The notes under the pieces were generated by a model. That model saw only the letters and a list, made by a program, of their open reading frames with translations. It was not told the DNA's origin and made no database searches. A program made the position numbers and the translations under genes. Positions 35,701-44,115 of a stretch of DNA of 64,000 nucleotides are shown here, piece by piece. Positions within the stretch are counted from its first letter, which is position 1. Every line of letters starts with the position of its first letter. This DNA comes from Archangium lipolyticum (GTDB lineage: Bacteria > Myxococcota > Myxococcia > Myxococcales > Myxococcaceae), in contig NZ_JANKBZ010000001.1 of assembly GCF_024623785.1 (NCBI RefSeq), positions 248,001 through 312,000 of the forward strand, in the 5' to 3' direction.

Positions 35701-37465
35701 GACCGGGCTCACGGCCGAGGAAGAGGACTTCACCAGCGATGACGACGCCATCGACAGCCTGCAACAGGCCGTCTCGCTCCGAAGCTCCCTGCTCGAACGG
35801 CTCGTCACGTTGTTGAGGGAGCTGGAGATCAACGTCACGGGCATCGTCGTGGCCGGAATCGCGGTCTACAGCACCAGCCCCGACATCGCGGAGCCCCGGG
35901 TCGTCCTCTTCAAGGAGAACGACAAGACGCTGAAGATCGTCCAGCGCGAGAGCATCGCCCTCGAGCTCCTGGTGGAAAAACACACCGAGCTGGAGACCGT
36001 CCTCAGACGCCTCGAGAAGGAGCCGGATGCCATCCAGTGGGCGATAACGGACAACAAGCTCCGTTGGGAGAACAACGACTCCTTCTCCACCGCGGTCCAG
36101 CACCTGGAGGACACGCTCGTCCTGCTGCGGGAGGTGGAGCGCCGCACACGCCCCAGCGCGGACGCCCTGACGAGCTACAAGGAGGCCCTCGCCAGCATCG
36201 AGCGCTCCTGGTCCGAGCTCGACAAGCGCCTGGGCACGGTGCAAGGCGAAGTGGCGGAGGCCCGCCAGGACGTCACCGTCGCACGCGCCCTGCGCGAGGA
36301 GGAGGAGGCGCGCATCACCGCCATCAACCAGCGCCGCCAGCAGGTGTACGAGCAGCACGTCCCCTTCCTCGTCTTCCAGCGCCCGCGCGAGCACGAGCTC
36401 ACCCTCGACGCGCCCTCCCGCCTGCTCGACACGAGCTTCGTCGAGAACATCCTCCCCGAGGTGCTCGCCAGCACCGCGGCCGCGCCCCCGGAGCTGCTCG
36501 CCTACGTCGAGCTCATCCACGACTCGCCCCTCCGGTGGTTCACCCTCGCACCCGGGCTGCTGCGCGGGCTCGACCGCATCGAGCTCATCCACCGCACCTT
36601 CGAGTGGGCCCGGGTGCGGGCCGTCCAGCGGATTCCCGTCCGGATGCCCGTCATCGCCGGCCGCACCTCCACGAGCTTCGGCCAGGGGCTCTCCCGGCTG
36701 CTGTCGGCCCGCGAGGAGCTCGTCGCCCGCCAGCGCGGCGCCGTGGTCGGCATCGAGCCCTCCGTCTTCACCACCCGCTCCTGGCTCGAGCTGCAGCAGA
36801 CGGCCCGCGCGCAGCTGTCCCTGGGTGACCTCATGGACACGGCGCACGGCCGCTCGGACGTGGGCCGCACCGCGGCGACGGAGCTGGAGCACATCTCCAA
36901 GGTGGCCACCGGCCTCTACCAGCGCTTCGGCGAGGTGCTGCCCTCCACCCGCCTGAAGTGGGCCGAGCAGATGAGCCAGTACGACACCCCCGTCAACCTC
37001 CGCGACCTCTCGCGGCTGCCGCTCTGGGAGAAGATCGAGGTCACCGACCGGAGGGAGATGCAGACGCTGGTGGACTGGCTCTTCCAGCGCGTGGTGTCCA
37101 CCGAGCCCGAGGCCGTGGCGCTCATGAACGACCTGGTGCGCGTGTGCCTGCTGCTGGCCAGCCATGCGCCCGTGAACGAGTTGATCTCCGGCCACGTGAC
37201 CAGACCCACCGAGGCCAGGGTGGGCGGCACCATCGAGCTGGCGGTCGAACCCACGCGCGTGCGCATCGGCATGCACGTGCTGATCCGCTCCGGAAACCAG
37301 ACGGTGCAGGCGGTGGTGGAGGATCTGGCGTCCAACGTGGTGCGCGCGCGCGTGCTGTCGGCTCCTTCGGGGGCAGTGAGCCTGAAGGTGACGGACTCCG
37401 TGTACTTCTCCGAACCCGCCCGCGGTGCTGGCGCCCTCCTGCCCTACGTGGGCGTGAAGCGGTGA
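32771..37465 (+). CDS. Large fibre/receptor-like protein A, 1564 aa (tandem paralog)
   Basis: 1564 residues. The N-terminal shared module (YSGRALSAEALATEQRERA, then APGVVAGLEV) is followed by a long region with VLVLVPVVSRMEDP and LFVDRAAVVRAGGAPRS. Residues about 470-900 hold some five propeller-like repeats of the type IDVF-x-A/x-G (HIDVFAATET, QFDVLISGESGF, QIDVFLASPQGLLHL), resembling PLL/tachylectin-like lectin blades. A helical region follows, and the last about 400 residues (RRQQVYEQHVPFLVFQRPRE onward) are nearly identical to the next gene. I infer a target-recognition or plate protein; this is not shown. The ribosome site lies within CGAGGGGAAGCCC. Confidence 0.6.
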   Translation: MNTKPLKESLPDEHILQVEPRPRPSVDAGWRSRPHLYSGRALSAEALATEQRERAGRLALRGQMVAPGVVAGLEVRLESGIDKPTGKFVYLFQIGPGLGLTHSGENVVIPRPTRIRVDQVPAFWLKEGQNPASFDLSILLSERTVAETHKGLEAAVLVLVPVVSRMEDPTVPDAQGQVDPDAYSFEDSHWVDGCIPVLFAWPEHWGKLERDLRFRNRLAWAIFEQELARQHPRCAPWEHLGVPIALLGFNPPDVIEAPAVPLFVDRAAVVRAGGAPRSRTPFIEKHGTPLLWQSRIQQFSEHLAAFTISELTSGLALKSFAFLPPVGALPKEAFNPFTWSPRFFPASFVLDAAPVPLEQLDAVTQASASLAPLNLYEQERVRVLVPVPEAHFDPDLLRGETLDPAFDETINAGLARLGEWLKRRQILRGKANLLLNTLEGEKSGRFPEPDPARIEGETIANQEPIPPEEDYGTRGTTVDAYEQALQKWGQGDTGPESSLLAGAGTVEEVSTESPEPGGFALVTLKNTDTLSYVSFRDSWQQWETLPSVVDAAKKESFLGFRTVWSGEELLIVVLVSVPIQAETPTERSRRELAETPAEPALFDYFIRVLRRTDNNVWTPSDSKQVRATRVPVFSPVSWAAGHIDVFAATETDTLSDKSDSVVKSYSIQKFTWMKGAAEQPEVIELEKSLEREVTDMVALQKKDGRIELLFLAHAHGGAIPEGTFWLHHLSGKHEQNKAELSQIEMEEKTATTGTLLSACLTDDNQFDVLISGESGFIHGQYAKEAWTFEPVPVGTTTADKLKVVSRMDGQLHAFLWRQGSSNPEAPTPGLLTYIRFDGTQWHAPWTQQLQLEQVAQPFSVVLDGTSQIDVFLASPQGLLHLKTLPDKTREFVEKNGLRGLVAHTGDQLERLDDLIRSGSAQVQANTQNVRQLMISGNTEASRLAASPILGATLVQSPLAARTDIESYFTRFIKKRIATGLTAEEEDFTSDDDAIDSLQQAVSLRSSLLERLVTLLRELEINVTGIVVAGIAVYSTSPDIAEPRVVLFKENDKTLKIVQRESIALELLVEKHTELETVLRRLEKEPDAIQWAITDNKLRWENNDSFSTAVQHLEDTLVLLREVERRTRPSADALTSYKEALASIERSWSELDKRLGTVQGEVAEARQDVTVARALREEEEARITAINQRRQQVYEQHVPFLVFQRPREHELTLDAPSRLLDTSFVENILPEVLASTAAAPPELLAYVELIHDSPLRWFTLAPGLLRGLDRIELIHRTFEWARVRAVQRIPVRMPVIAGRTSTSFGQGLSRLLSAREELVARQRGAVVGIEPSVFTTRSWLELQQTARAQLSLGDLMDTAHGRSDVGRTAATELEHISKVATGLYQRFGEVLPSTRLKWAEQMSQYDTPVNLRDLSRLPLWEKIEVTDRREMQTLVDWLFQRVVSTEPEAVALMNDLVRVCLLLASHAPVNELISGHVTRPTEARVGGTIELAVEPTRVRIGMHVLIRSGNQTVQAVVEDLASNVVRARVLSAPSGAVSLKVTDSVYFSEPARGAGALLPYVGVKR

Positions 37466-37508
37466 GGAGCACCATGCGGCCCCACCCCTGGCGAAAGAAA
37501 GGCAGCCC

Positions 37509-40500
37509 ATGAGTACGAAACCACTGACGGGGTCGCTCCTCGGCGAGCACCTCCTCCAGGTGGAGCCGCCGCTCCGGCCCTTCGTGACCGAGGGCTGGCG
37601 CCGCCGCCCCCACCTCTATACGGGCCGCGCCCTCTCCGCCGAGTCCCTCGCCACCGAGCAACGTGAGCGCTCCGGCCGCCTCGCCCTGCGCGGACAACTC
37701 GTGGCCCCCGGCGTCGTGGCCGGCCTCGAGGTCCACCTGAAGAGCATGGAGCCCGACGAGCCCGGGCAGCCGCCCATCCCCTGCTTCCAGATCAGCCCCG
37801 GCATGGGGTTGACCCGCACGGGCGAGGACGTGCTCATTCCCCGGACGATCTGCGTCCGCGTGGATCGGGTGCCGGCCTTCTGGGCGGAGGAGGTCGCGAA
37901 GTTCTCGGGAGTCGACCTCGGCGTGCTGTCCTACGCGGACGCGAGCACCACGCACGTGGGCCTGCGAGCCGCCGTGCTCGTGCTGGTTCCCGTGGTTTCG
38001 AAGAGGGATGCTCCACCCGACGACCAGAACCCGGCCGAGTTCGACCCGGAGCTCCGGGCCCTCGACGACCACCGGCTGGTGGATGGCTGTGTTCCGGTGC
38101 TCTTCGCCTGGCCCTGCAATTGGCCCATGCCCGAGAGGGATCTCCAGTGGCGCAACCGCCTGGCCTGGACGATCTTCGAGTGCGAACGCCTGCGCCCTCA
38201 CGGGGCCTGCGCTCCCTGGGAGAAGCTCGGCGTCCCCATCGCGCTGATCGGCTTCGAGCCTCCCAACCACGTTGGCGATCCCGCCACGGCCCTCTTCGTG
38301 GATCGGGCCGCCGTGGTGCGCGCTGGCGGAGCGCCCCGTAGCCGGACCCCGCTCCTCGAGAAGCACGGCACGCCCCTGCTCTGGCAGTCCCGCCTCCAGC
38401 AGTTCTCCGAGCACCTCGCCACCTTCACGGCCCAGCAGCTCACCGACGGCACCGCCCTCCAGTCCTTCGCCTTCCTGCCTCCGGTGGGCACCCTGCCCAA
38501 GCACGCCCTCAACCCGCTCAAGTGGACGCCCGGGTTCTTTCCCGCGCCCTTCTTCCTGGAGGCGGCACCCGTTCCCCTGGAGCAGCTCGACGCGGTGGCG
38601 CTCGCCAGCGCCTCGCTCGCGCCGCTGAACACCCAGGAACAGGAGCGCGTGCGGGTGCTCGTCCCCGTCCCCGAGGCGCACTTCGATCCCCGCCTGCTGT
38701 TCAGGGAATCCGTCGACATCGCCTTCGAGAAAGCCATCACCGATGCGCTCGAGGGGCTCGGCAAGTGGCTGAGACGGCGGGAGGATCTGCGCACGAAGGC
38801 GAACGTGCTGCTGAAGGCTCTCGACGGCCAGAACGCGTACCAATTCCCGTCCTATCCGAACCTGGATCCCGCCAGGGTCGATGGGGAACAGATGAGTGAC
38901 GAGGTACCCGTCCCACCGGAGGGGTCATACGAAACGGACGGACAGACGGTCCCCCTGCTGGACCGGACCTTGTGGCTGTATGGCGCCTGGTCGGAGCAGG
39001 CCTCCCTGGGGTGGGACACCTACAGGGTGTCCACCGCGGCCTCCGCAGACCAGTCACAGTTCGGCATCCTCACGCGCAAGTACTGGTCCTATGGGACGTC
39101 CGAGCTGGTCCTGCGGCGCTATTCCAAAGCCACGGGCAAGTTCGCCTCCTCCGAGCCCATTTCCTATCCGAGCTCCCAGGCGGACTTCAGTCTGATCTGG
39201 CTCGGTCAGGAGCTGGTGATCGTCGTACTCGCATGGGACACGTACAAGCAGGCCGAAACCCATGTGAGCTTCCTGTACCGCAGGGACGCTCAATCGGGCT
39301 GGGAAAGGACCCCTGAGACCAGGCTGGATTTCTCCTTTCGGCAGCTCAAGCACTTCTCCGCCGTGGCCTGGGGACCCCGGCACATCGATGTGTTCGTGGC
39401 CGGGATCAACAAGATCCAGAAGGTCACCTGGATCGGCGACCCCAAGGAACCCTCTCCCTCGGTAACGATCCAGACCCTGAACATCCCCCTCGCGAGGGAG
39501 GTGACGGAGCTCGTGGCCCTCAGCCCCAGCACCGGGCGCATCGAGCTGCTCTATCTGGGACGCATGAGCGGCTCGATGAGCGAGACCTGGCTCCACCACA
39601 TCTCCGCCCGCCACGCGAACAACAGCGCGACATTGACTCCCTACCCGGGGGGCTCAACGTTCCAGGTGCTCGAAACCAGGAACCTCACCGGCAAACGCCT
39701 GGCGGCATGCATCTCCGACACCAGGAACGGGCGGATCGATGTCCTCGTCATGGGACACAACGACGCCCAGACCAGCGCCGGAAGACAGATCCAGCACGGG
39801 AAGTTCGAAACCGACAAGTGGTCGATCACGCAGGAAAAGGTGAGCCAGACGAGCGGCGAGGCGATCGCGGCCGTCTCGAAAGGCGATGGGCAGGTCCATG
39901 CCTTCTGGTGGAGCATTCCCAGCAAGTACACCGGGACCGAGCCACTCCTCATGTACCGCCGGTTCGACGGCAGCCGCTGGCAGCCCGCCGAGGTCGTGTC
40001 GCGGCAGTGGCTCATCGCGAAGAGCACCTACGGCAACTACTTCAACACCCCCTTCATCGTCGACCAGCCGTTCTCCGTCCTGCTCGACGGCACCAACCCG
40101 CTCGATGTCTTCCTGGCATCCACCAGCGGTCTGCAGCACGTCAAGAAGTTCGCCGACAGCACCAAGGAGACCTTGAGGACGAAGGGCCTCAGGGGGCTCA
40201 TCAAGAACGTCTCGAGCCTCTACCAGGAAGCGATCGACTTCATCGACCGGGGAACCACCCGGCTGAATCAAGAACTCCAGCACGTGCGCCAGCTCATGCT
40301 CACCAGCAGCACGGAGGCCAGCCGGCTCGCCGTCTCCGCGACGCTGGGAAGCACCCTGGTGGACAGCCCGCTGGTGGCTCGGACCACCCTCGACAGCTAC
40401 CTCACGCAGTTCCACCCGCGCTCGAACCTGGCGCTCATCCGCTTGTCGGACGCCATGGAGGCGTTGGAACAGGCCACCACCCTCCGGCGGGAGCTGATCG

Positions 40501-42203
40501 CGGGGCTCATCCAACTGGTGCGGAGGACCGTGAAGGAGAAGGAGTTCGGGCTCGACGTGACAGGCCTGCTCGTGACGGGGATCACGAAGATCAACTTCAA
40601 CAAATACCCGAGGATGGCCAAGCTCCTCATCGGCTGGCGCTGGTGGCCCAACTCGAGATTCACCGACACGAAGGTGGTCGAGCGCGAGAACATCCGCATC
40701 AGCGATCTGGTGTACAGCCAGTCCTCGCTCACGGATCTCCTGCGCCGGCTCGACGAGGAGCCGGAGAACATCCGGCGTGCGCTCACCTCCTCGCGGTTGA
40801 GGTGGACGGAGTTCGACTACTTCTCCACCTCGGTCCGGCACATGGAGGACACGCTCACCCTGCTCAGGGCCGTGAGGCGCCGCATCGACCAGCGCATGGG
40901 CTCCGTGAACAACTACAAGACGACGCTCGGCCAGATCGAGCGCGTGTGGTCCGAGCTCGACACGCGCCTCAAGGCCGTGGACAGCGAGGTGGCCGAGGGC
41001 CGCCAGGACGTCACCGTCGCGCGCGCCCTGCGCGACGAGGAAGAGGTGCGCGTCAACACCATCAACCAGCGCCGCCAGCAGGTGTACGAGCAGCACGTCC
41101 CCTTCCTCGTCTTCCAGCGCCCGCGCGAGCGCGAGCTCACCCGCGAGGCTCCCTCCCGCCTGCTCGACACGGGCATCGTCGAGAACATCCTCCCCGAGGT
41201 GCTCGCCAGCACCGCGGCCGCGCCTCCGGAGCTGCTCGCCTACGTCGAGCTCGTCCGCGACTCGCCCCTCAAGTGGTTCGCCCTCTCCGCCCAGCTGCTG
41301 CGCGGACTCGACCGCATCGAGCTCATCCACCGCACCTTCGTCCGGGCGCAGGTGCGCGCCGTCCAGCGGCTCCCCATCTCGCTGCCCCTCGTCTCCGTCC
41401 GCACCTCCACGAGCCTCGTCCAGGGGCTCTCCCGGCTGCTGTCGGCCCGCGAGGACCTCATCGCCCGCCAGCGGAGCACTTTCGTCTACTACCAGCCTCC
41501 CGTCGTCGAGACCCGGACCTGGCTCGAGCTGCAGCAGACGGCCCGCGCACAGCTGTCCCTGGGTGACCTCATGGACACGGCGCACGGCCGCTCGGACGTG
41601 AGCCGCAACGCGGCGACGGAGCTGGAGCACATCTCCAAGGTGGCCACCGGCCTCTACCAGCGCTTCGGCGAGGTGCTGCCCGTCATCCGCCTGGAGTGGG
41701 CCGAGCAGATGAGCCAGTACGACACCCCCGTCAACCTCCGCGACCTCTCGCGGCTGCCGCTCTGGGAGAAGCTCGAGGTCACCGACCGGAGGGAGATGCA
41801 GATGCTGGTGGACTGGCTCTTCCAGCGCGTGGTGCCCACCGAGTCCGAGGCCGTGGCGCTCATGAACGACCTGGTGCGCGTGTGCCTGCTGCTGGCCAGC
41901 CATGCGCCCGTGAACGAGCTGCTCTCCGGCCACGTGACCAAACCCACCGTGGCCAGGGTGGGTGGCACCATCGAGCTGGCCGTGGACCCGGCGCGCGTGC
42001 GCATCGGCATGCAGGTGGTGATCCGCTCCGGAGACCACACGGTGCAGGCGGTGGTGGAGGACCTGGCGTCCAACGTGGTGCGCGCGCGCGTGCTGTCGGC
42101 CTCGTCGGAGACGGTGCACCTTCAGGAGAAGGCCTCGGCGCGCTTCGCCGATCCCGCCCGCGGTGCCAGCGCCCTCATTCCCCTCATGGGCTACAACGGG
42201 TAG
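37509..42203 (+). CDS. Large fibre/receptor-like protein B, 1564 aa (tandem paralog)
   Basis: 1564 residues, exactly the length of protein A and arranged the same way: N-terminal shared module (YTGRALSAESLATEQRERSG), LVLVPVVSKRDAP, propeller-like repeats (HIDVFVAGINKIQ, RIDVLVMGHNDAQ, PLDVFLASTSGLQHV), then the conserved C-terminal block with RRQQVYEQHVPFLVFQRPRE. Ends and coiled region match protein A closely, also at DNA level, while residues about 470-900 are much less alike. The middle also has GRIELLYLGRMSG. Possible second recognition subunit or alternative specificity. Confidence 0.6.
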   Translation: MSTKPLTGSLLGEHLLQVEPPLRPFVTEGWRRRPHLYTGRALSAESLATEQRERSGRLALRGQLVAPGVVAGLEVHLKSMEPDEPGQPPIPCFQISPGMGLTRTGEDVLIPRTICVRVDRVPAFWAEEVAKFSGVDLGVLSYADASTTHVGLRAAVLVLVPVVSKRDAPPDDQNPAEFDPELRALDDHRLVDGCVPVLFAWPCNWPMPERDLQWRNRLAWTIFECERLRPHGACAPWEKLGVPIALIGFEPPNHVGDPATALFVDRAAVVRAGGAPRSRTPLLEKHGTPLLWQSRLQQFSEHLATFTAQQLTDGTALQSFAFLPPVGTLPKHALNPLKWTPGFFPAPFFLEAAPVPLEQLDAVALASASLAPLNTQEQERVRVLVPVPEAHFDPRLLFRESVDIAFEKAITDALEGLGKWLRRREDLRTKANVLLKALDGQNAYQFPSYPNLDPARVDGEQMSDEVPVPPEGSYETDGQTVPLLDRTLWLYGAWSEQASLGWDTYRVSTAASADQSQFGILTRKYWSYGTSELVLRRYSKATGKFASSEPISYPSSQADFSLIWLGQELVIVVLAWDTYKQAETHVSFLYRRDAQSGWERTPETRLDFSFRQLKHFSAVAWGPRHIDVFVAGINKIQKVTWIGDPKEPSPSVTIQTLNIPLAREVTELVALSPSTGRIELLYLGRMSGSMSETWLHHISARHANNSATLTPYPGGSTFQVLETRNLTGKRLAACISDTRNGRIDVLVMGHNDAQTSAGRQIQHGKFETDKWSITQEKVSQTSGEAIAAVSKGDGQVHAFWWSIPSKYTGTEPLLMYRRFDGSRWQPAEVVSRQWLIAKSTYGNYFNTPFIVDQPFSVLLDGTNPLDVFLASTSGLQHVKKFADSTKETLRTKGLRGLIKNVSSLYQEAIDFIDRGTTRLNQELQHVRQLMLTSSTEASRLAVSATLGSTLVDSPLVARTTLDSYLTQFHPRSNLALIRLSDAMEALEQATTLRRELIAGLIQLVRRTVKEKEFGLDVTGLLVTGITKINFNKYPRMAKLLIGWRWWPNSRFTDTKVVERENIRISDLVYSQSSLTDLLRRLDEEPENIRRALTSSRLRWTEFDYFSTSVRHMEDTLTLLRAVRRRIDQRMGSVNNYKTTLGQIERVWSELDTRLKAVDSEVAEGRQDVTVARALRDEEEVRVNTINQRRQQVYEQHVPFLVFQRPRERELTREAPSRLLDTGIVENILPEVLASTAAAPPELLAYVELVRDSPLKWFALSAQLLRGLDRIELIHRTFVRAQVRAVQRLPISLPLVSVRTSTSLVQGLSRLLSAREDLIARQRSTFVYYQPPVVETRTWLELQQTARAQLSLGDLMDTAHGRSDVSRNAATELEHISKVATGLYQRFGEVLPVIRLEWAEQMSQYDTPVNLRDLSRLPLWEKLEVTDRREMQMLVDWLFQRVVPTESEAVALMNDLVRVCLLLASHAPVNELLSGHVTKPTVARVGGTIELAVDPARVRIGMQVVIRSGDHTVQAVVEDLASNVVRARVLSASSETVHLQEKASARFADPARGASALIPLMGYNG

Positions 42204-42211
42204 GGGGAACG

Positions 42212-44107
42212 ATGAGGCGCGTGGGCACCGTCCGTCTGGCGGCCAGGAGCGACGCCCTCGTGCGCCGTGGCGCCCTGCTGCTCGAGGATGCCCTGCGCAC
42301 CGCCTCGTTCCCCGACGCCGGACCCGGCCGGGTGCTCCTCATCCGCTCTCTCCGGGTCGGTGTCATCCACGGCCACCTGCCACCGGCGAGCCTCGCGCTC
42401 AGCCTGGAGCAGCGGGTGCGCGAGCTGGCCATATCCGCCGTGTATGCCGGAGAGGACTCGGCCGTGCACCGTGACGCCGTCTTCTTCCGGGATGACGCGG
42501 AGCCCCCCGTCGCGCTCGCGCGGCGCCTGGTGCGCGGAGCGCCCGTGACGGGTTGGTTCTGGCCCCTCGCCGTGCCGGGCTTCCACCCCGCCCAGCCCCG
42601 GGACGAGGCCCTGCGCCTGGTGCTCGCCACCGCGCTCCGGACGAGCGCCGGACCCGCTGCCGTGGTGCGGCTCGTCGAGGCCCTGCACGCGGAAGGTGGC
42701 CTCGACATGCTGCTCGGTGCCCTGCGGTGGGACGAGGGCCCCGTGCTCCTCCAGTCCCTCGGAGGCTCACCGCCGGGCCCGGCTCTTCCGCCCGAGATGC
42801 CGGCGCCTGGAGAAACGGCGGAGGTGCTTCCCTCCGCTCCGCTGCGTGCCTCGGTCGCCCGGTGGGTGGAGACGTGGGGTGTCGGGGACGCGCGCTCGGT
42901 CTGGCTCACGGCCGTGGTGCTCGTGATCGATCGATGGGGGCGCCTCGCGGATGTCCGGCTGGTCGAACGGGCGGCACGCCTCGCCACCGGGCTCGTGTCC
43001 GGACCGGCCAGGACGGCACGGGGGCGGGACGGACACGAAGCACCGCCCTCCCCACCCGTGGCGCGCAGTGGATCCACCGAGGCGCGCCCTTCCGAGGGGA
43101 ACGGGCACGAGGGCGGCGTCCCCTCCCCGGCCGGCAGCGGGAAACCTCCCAGGGCCGATGCTCCTGGATCGGACTCCGGGTCCGCTCCCACCACCCCACG
43201 ACACGGGCCGGAGTCCGCTCCCATCCCCTCGGAGCCTCCGGCCAGCTCCGCGCTCGTGGCTCACGAACGCCCCGTCCCGGAGGCGCCGGGAATGGACGCG
43301 GGCTCGCCGGAAAACACCCGCTCCGCCCTTCCGGCCATCGCCGCGGAACCGCCCTCCACCGGGCGCGGCTCGCACGAGACGGAGGCTCCCTCCAGGCCCG
43401 AGACGGAACCGTACGCACCGTGGCCGGAGTTCCCTCGTCCCACGGCGGCCGGTGGGCTGCTCTTCCTGGTGCCCGTTCTCGAACGGCTCGGGATCTCCAC
43501 GCTTCTCGAGGAGCACCCGTCCCTGATCGATCTCGACCTGCCGGACCGGCTCCTCTCGTTCATCGCCGAGCGGCTCGGCGTCCCCGCGACGGACCCCTCG
43601 CGCGTGATTCTCGAGACCCGCCTCCGAGGTCCGAGACCCGCGCACTGCCCCTTCGCCCTTCCCGAGCGCCTGCGCGCACAGGTGGCCAGGAGCGGAGATG
43701 CCCCCCTGGCCTTCCACGAGGGAGAACCCACGAAGCGCGCCGTGCTCACCGACGCAACGGGGAGACTCCCGCTCGCCGTCACCTACGGTGTGGAACCCGG
43801 AGGAACGCCCCCTCCGCCGGGGCGCACGCTCGCGCCCGCGCTGCGCGGGGAGGACGACCTCGGGCTGCTGCTCCAGGGCCTGCGGACAGCGGCACGGCGG
43901 TGGTGCCGCCGCTACGCACGGCTCGGGCTCCACGAGCTCGTGTGCCGCCCCGGGCGCATCACGGCGACGCGCACCCATGTCGATGTCCTGTTCGACATCC
44001 AGCAGGCCGACATCCGCGTGCGAAGCGCGGGGCTCGACATCGATCCTGGCTGGGTCCCATGGCTCGGCCGGGTGGTGAGATTCCATTACCTGCATGGGGA
44101 GTCGTGA
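42212..44107 (+). CDS. Tape-measure-like injection-system protein
   Basis: 631 residues; ATG 42212 has GGGGAA close upstream. The N-terminal part (LLEDALRTASFPDAG, then AVYAGEDSAVHRDAVFFRDD and VTGWFWPLAVPGFHP) and the C-terminal GGLLFLVPVLERLGIS-type segment and WLGRVVRFHYLHGES recall the contractile-injection tape-measure family (Afp14-type), though this is partly from memory. A Pro/Ser/Glu-rich disordered linker of about 130 residues separates the halves. It lies directly before the AAA+ gene, as Afp14 does before Afp15. An alternative is an assembly chaperone. Confidence 0.55.
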   Translation: MRRVGTVRLAARSDALVRRGALLLEDALRTASFPDAGPGRVLLIRSLRVGVIHGHLPPASLALSLEQRVRELAISAVYAGEDSAVHRDAVFFRDDAEPPVALARRLVRGAPVTGWFWPLAVPGFHPAQPRDEALRLVLATALRTSAGPAAVVRLVEALHAEGGLDMLLGALRWDEGPVLLQSLGGSPPGPALPPEMPAPGETAEVLPSAPLRASVARWVETWGVGDARSVWLTAVVLVIDRWGRLADVRLVERAARLATGLVSGPARTARGRDGHEAPPSPPVARSGSTEARPSEGNGHEGGVPSPAGSGKPPRADAPGSDSGSAPTTPRHGPESAPIPSEPPASSALVAHERPVPEAPGMDAGSPENTRSALPAIAAEPPSTGRGSHETEAPSRPETEPYAPWPEFPRPTAAGGLLFLVPVLERLGISTLLEEHPSLIDLDLPDRLLSFIAERLGVPATDPSRVILETRLRGPRPAHCPFALPERLRAQVARSGDAPLAFHEGEPTKRAVLTDATGRLPLAVTYGVEPGGTPPPPGRTLAPALRGEDDLGLLLQGLRTAARRWCRRYARLGLHELVCRPGRITATRTHVDVLFDIQQADIRVRSAGLDIDPGWVPWLGRVVRFHYLHGES

Positions 44108-44115
44108 GGGCACGG

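Noticed and set aside
34180-40200. Diversity-generating retroelement behind the divergent propeller regions
   Set aside because: No reverse transcriptase gene or template repeat is visible, and differences are spread over hundreds of residues and not focused on adenine positions.
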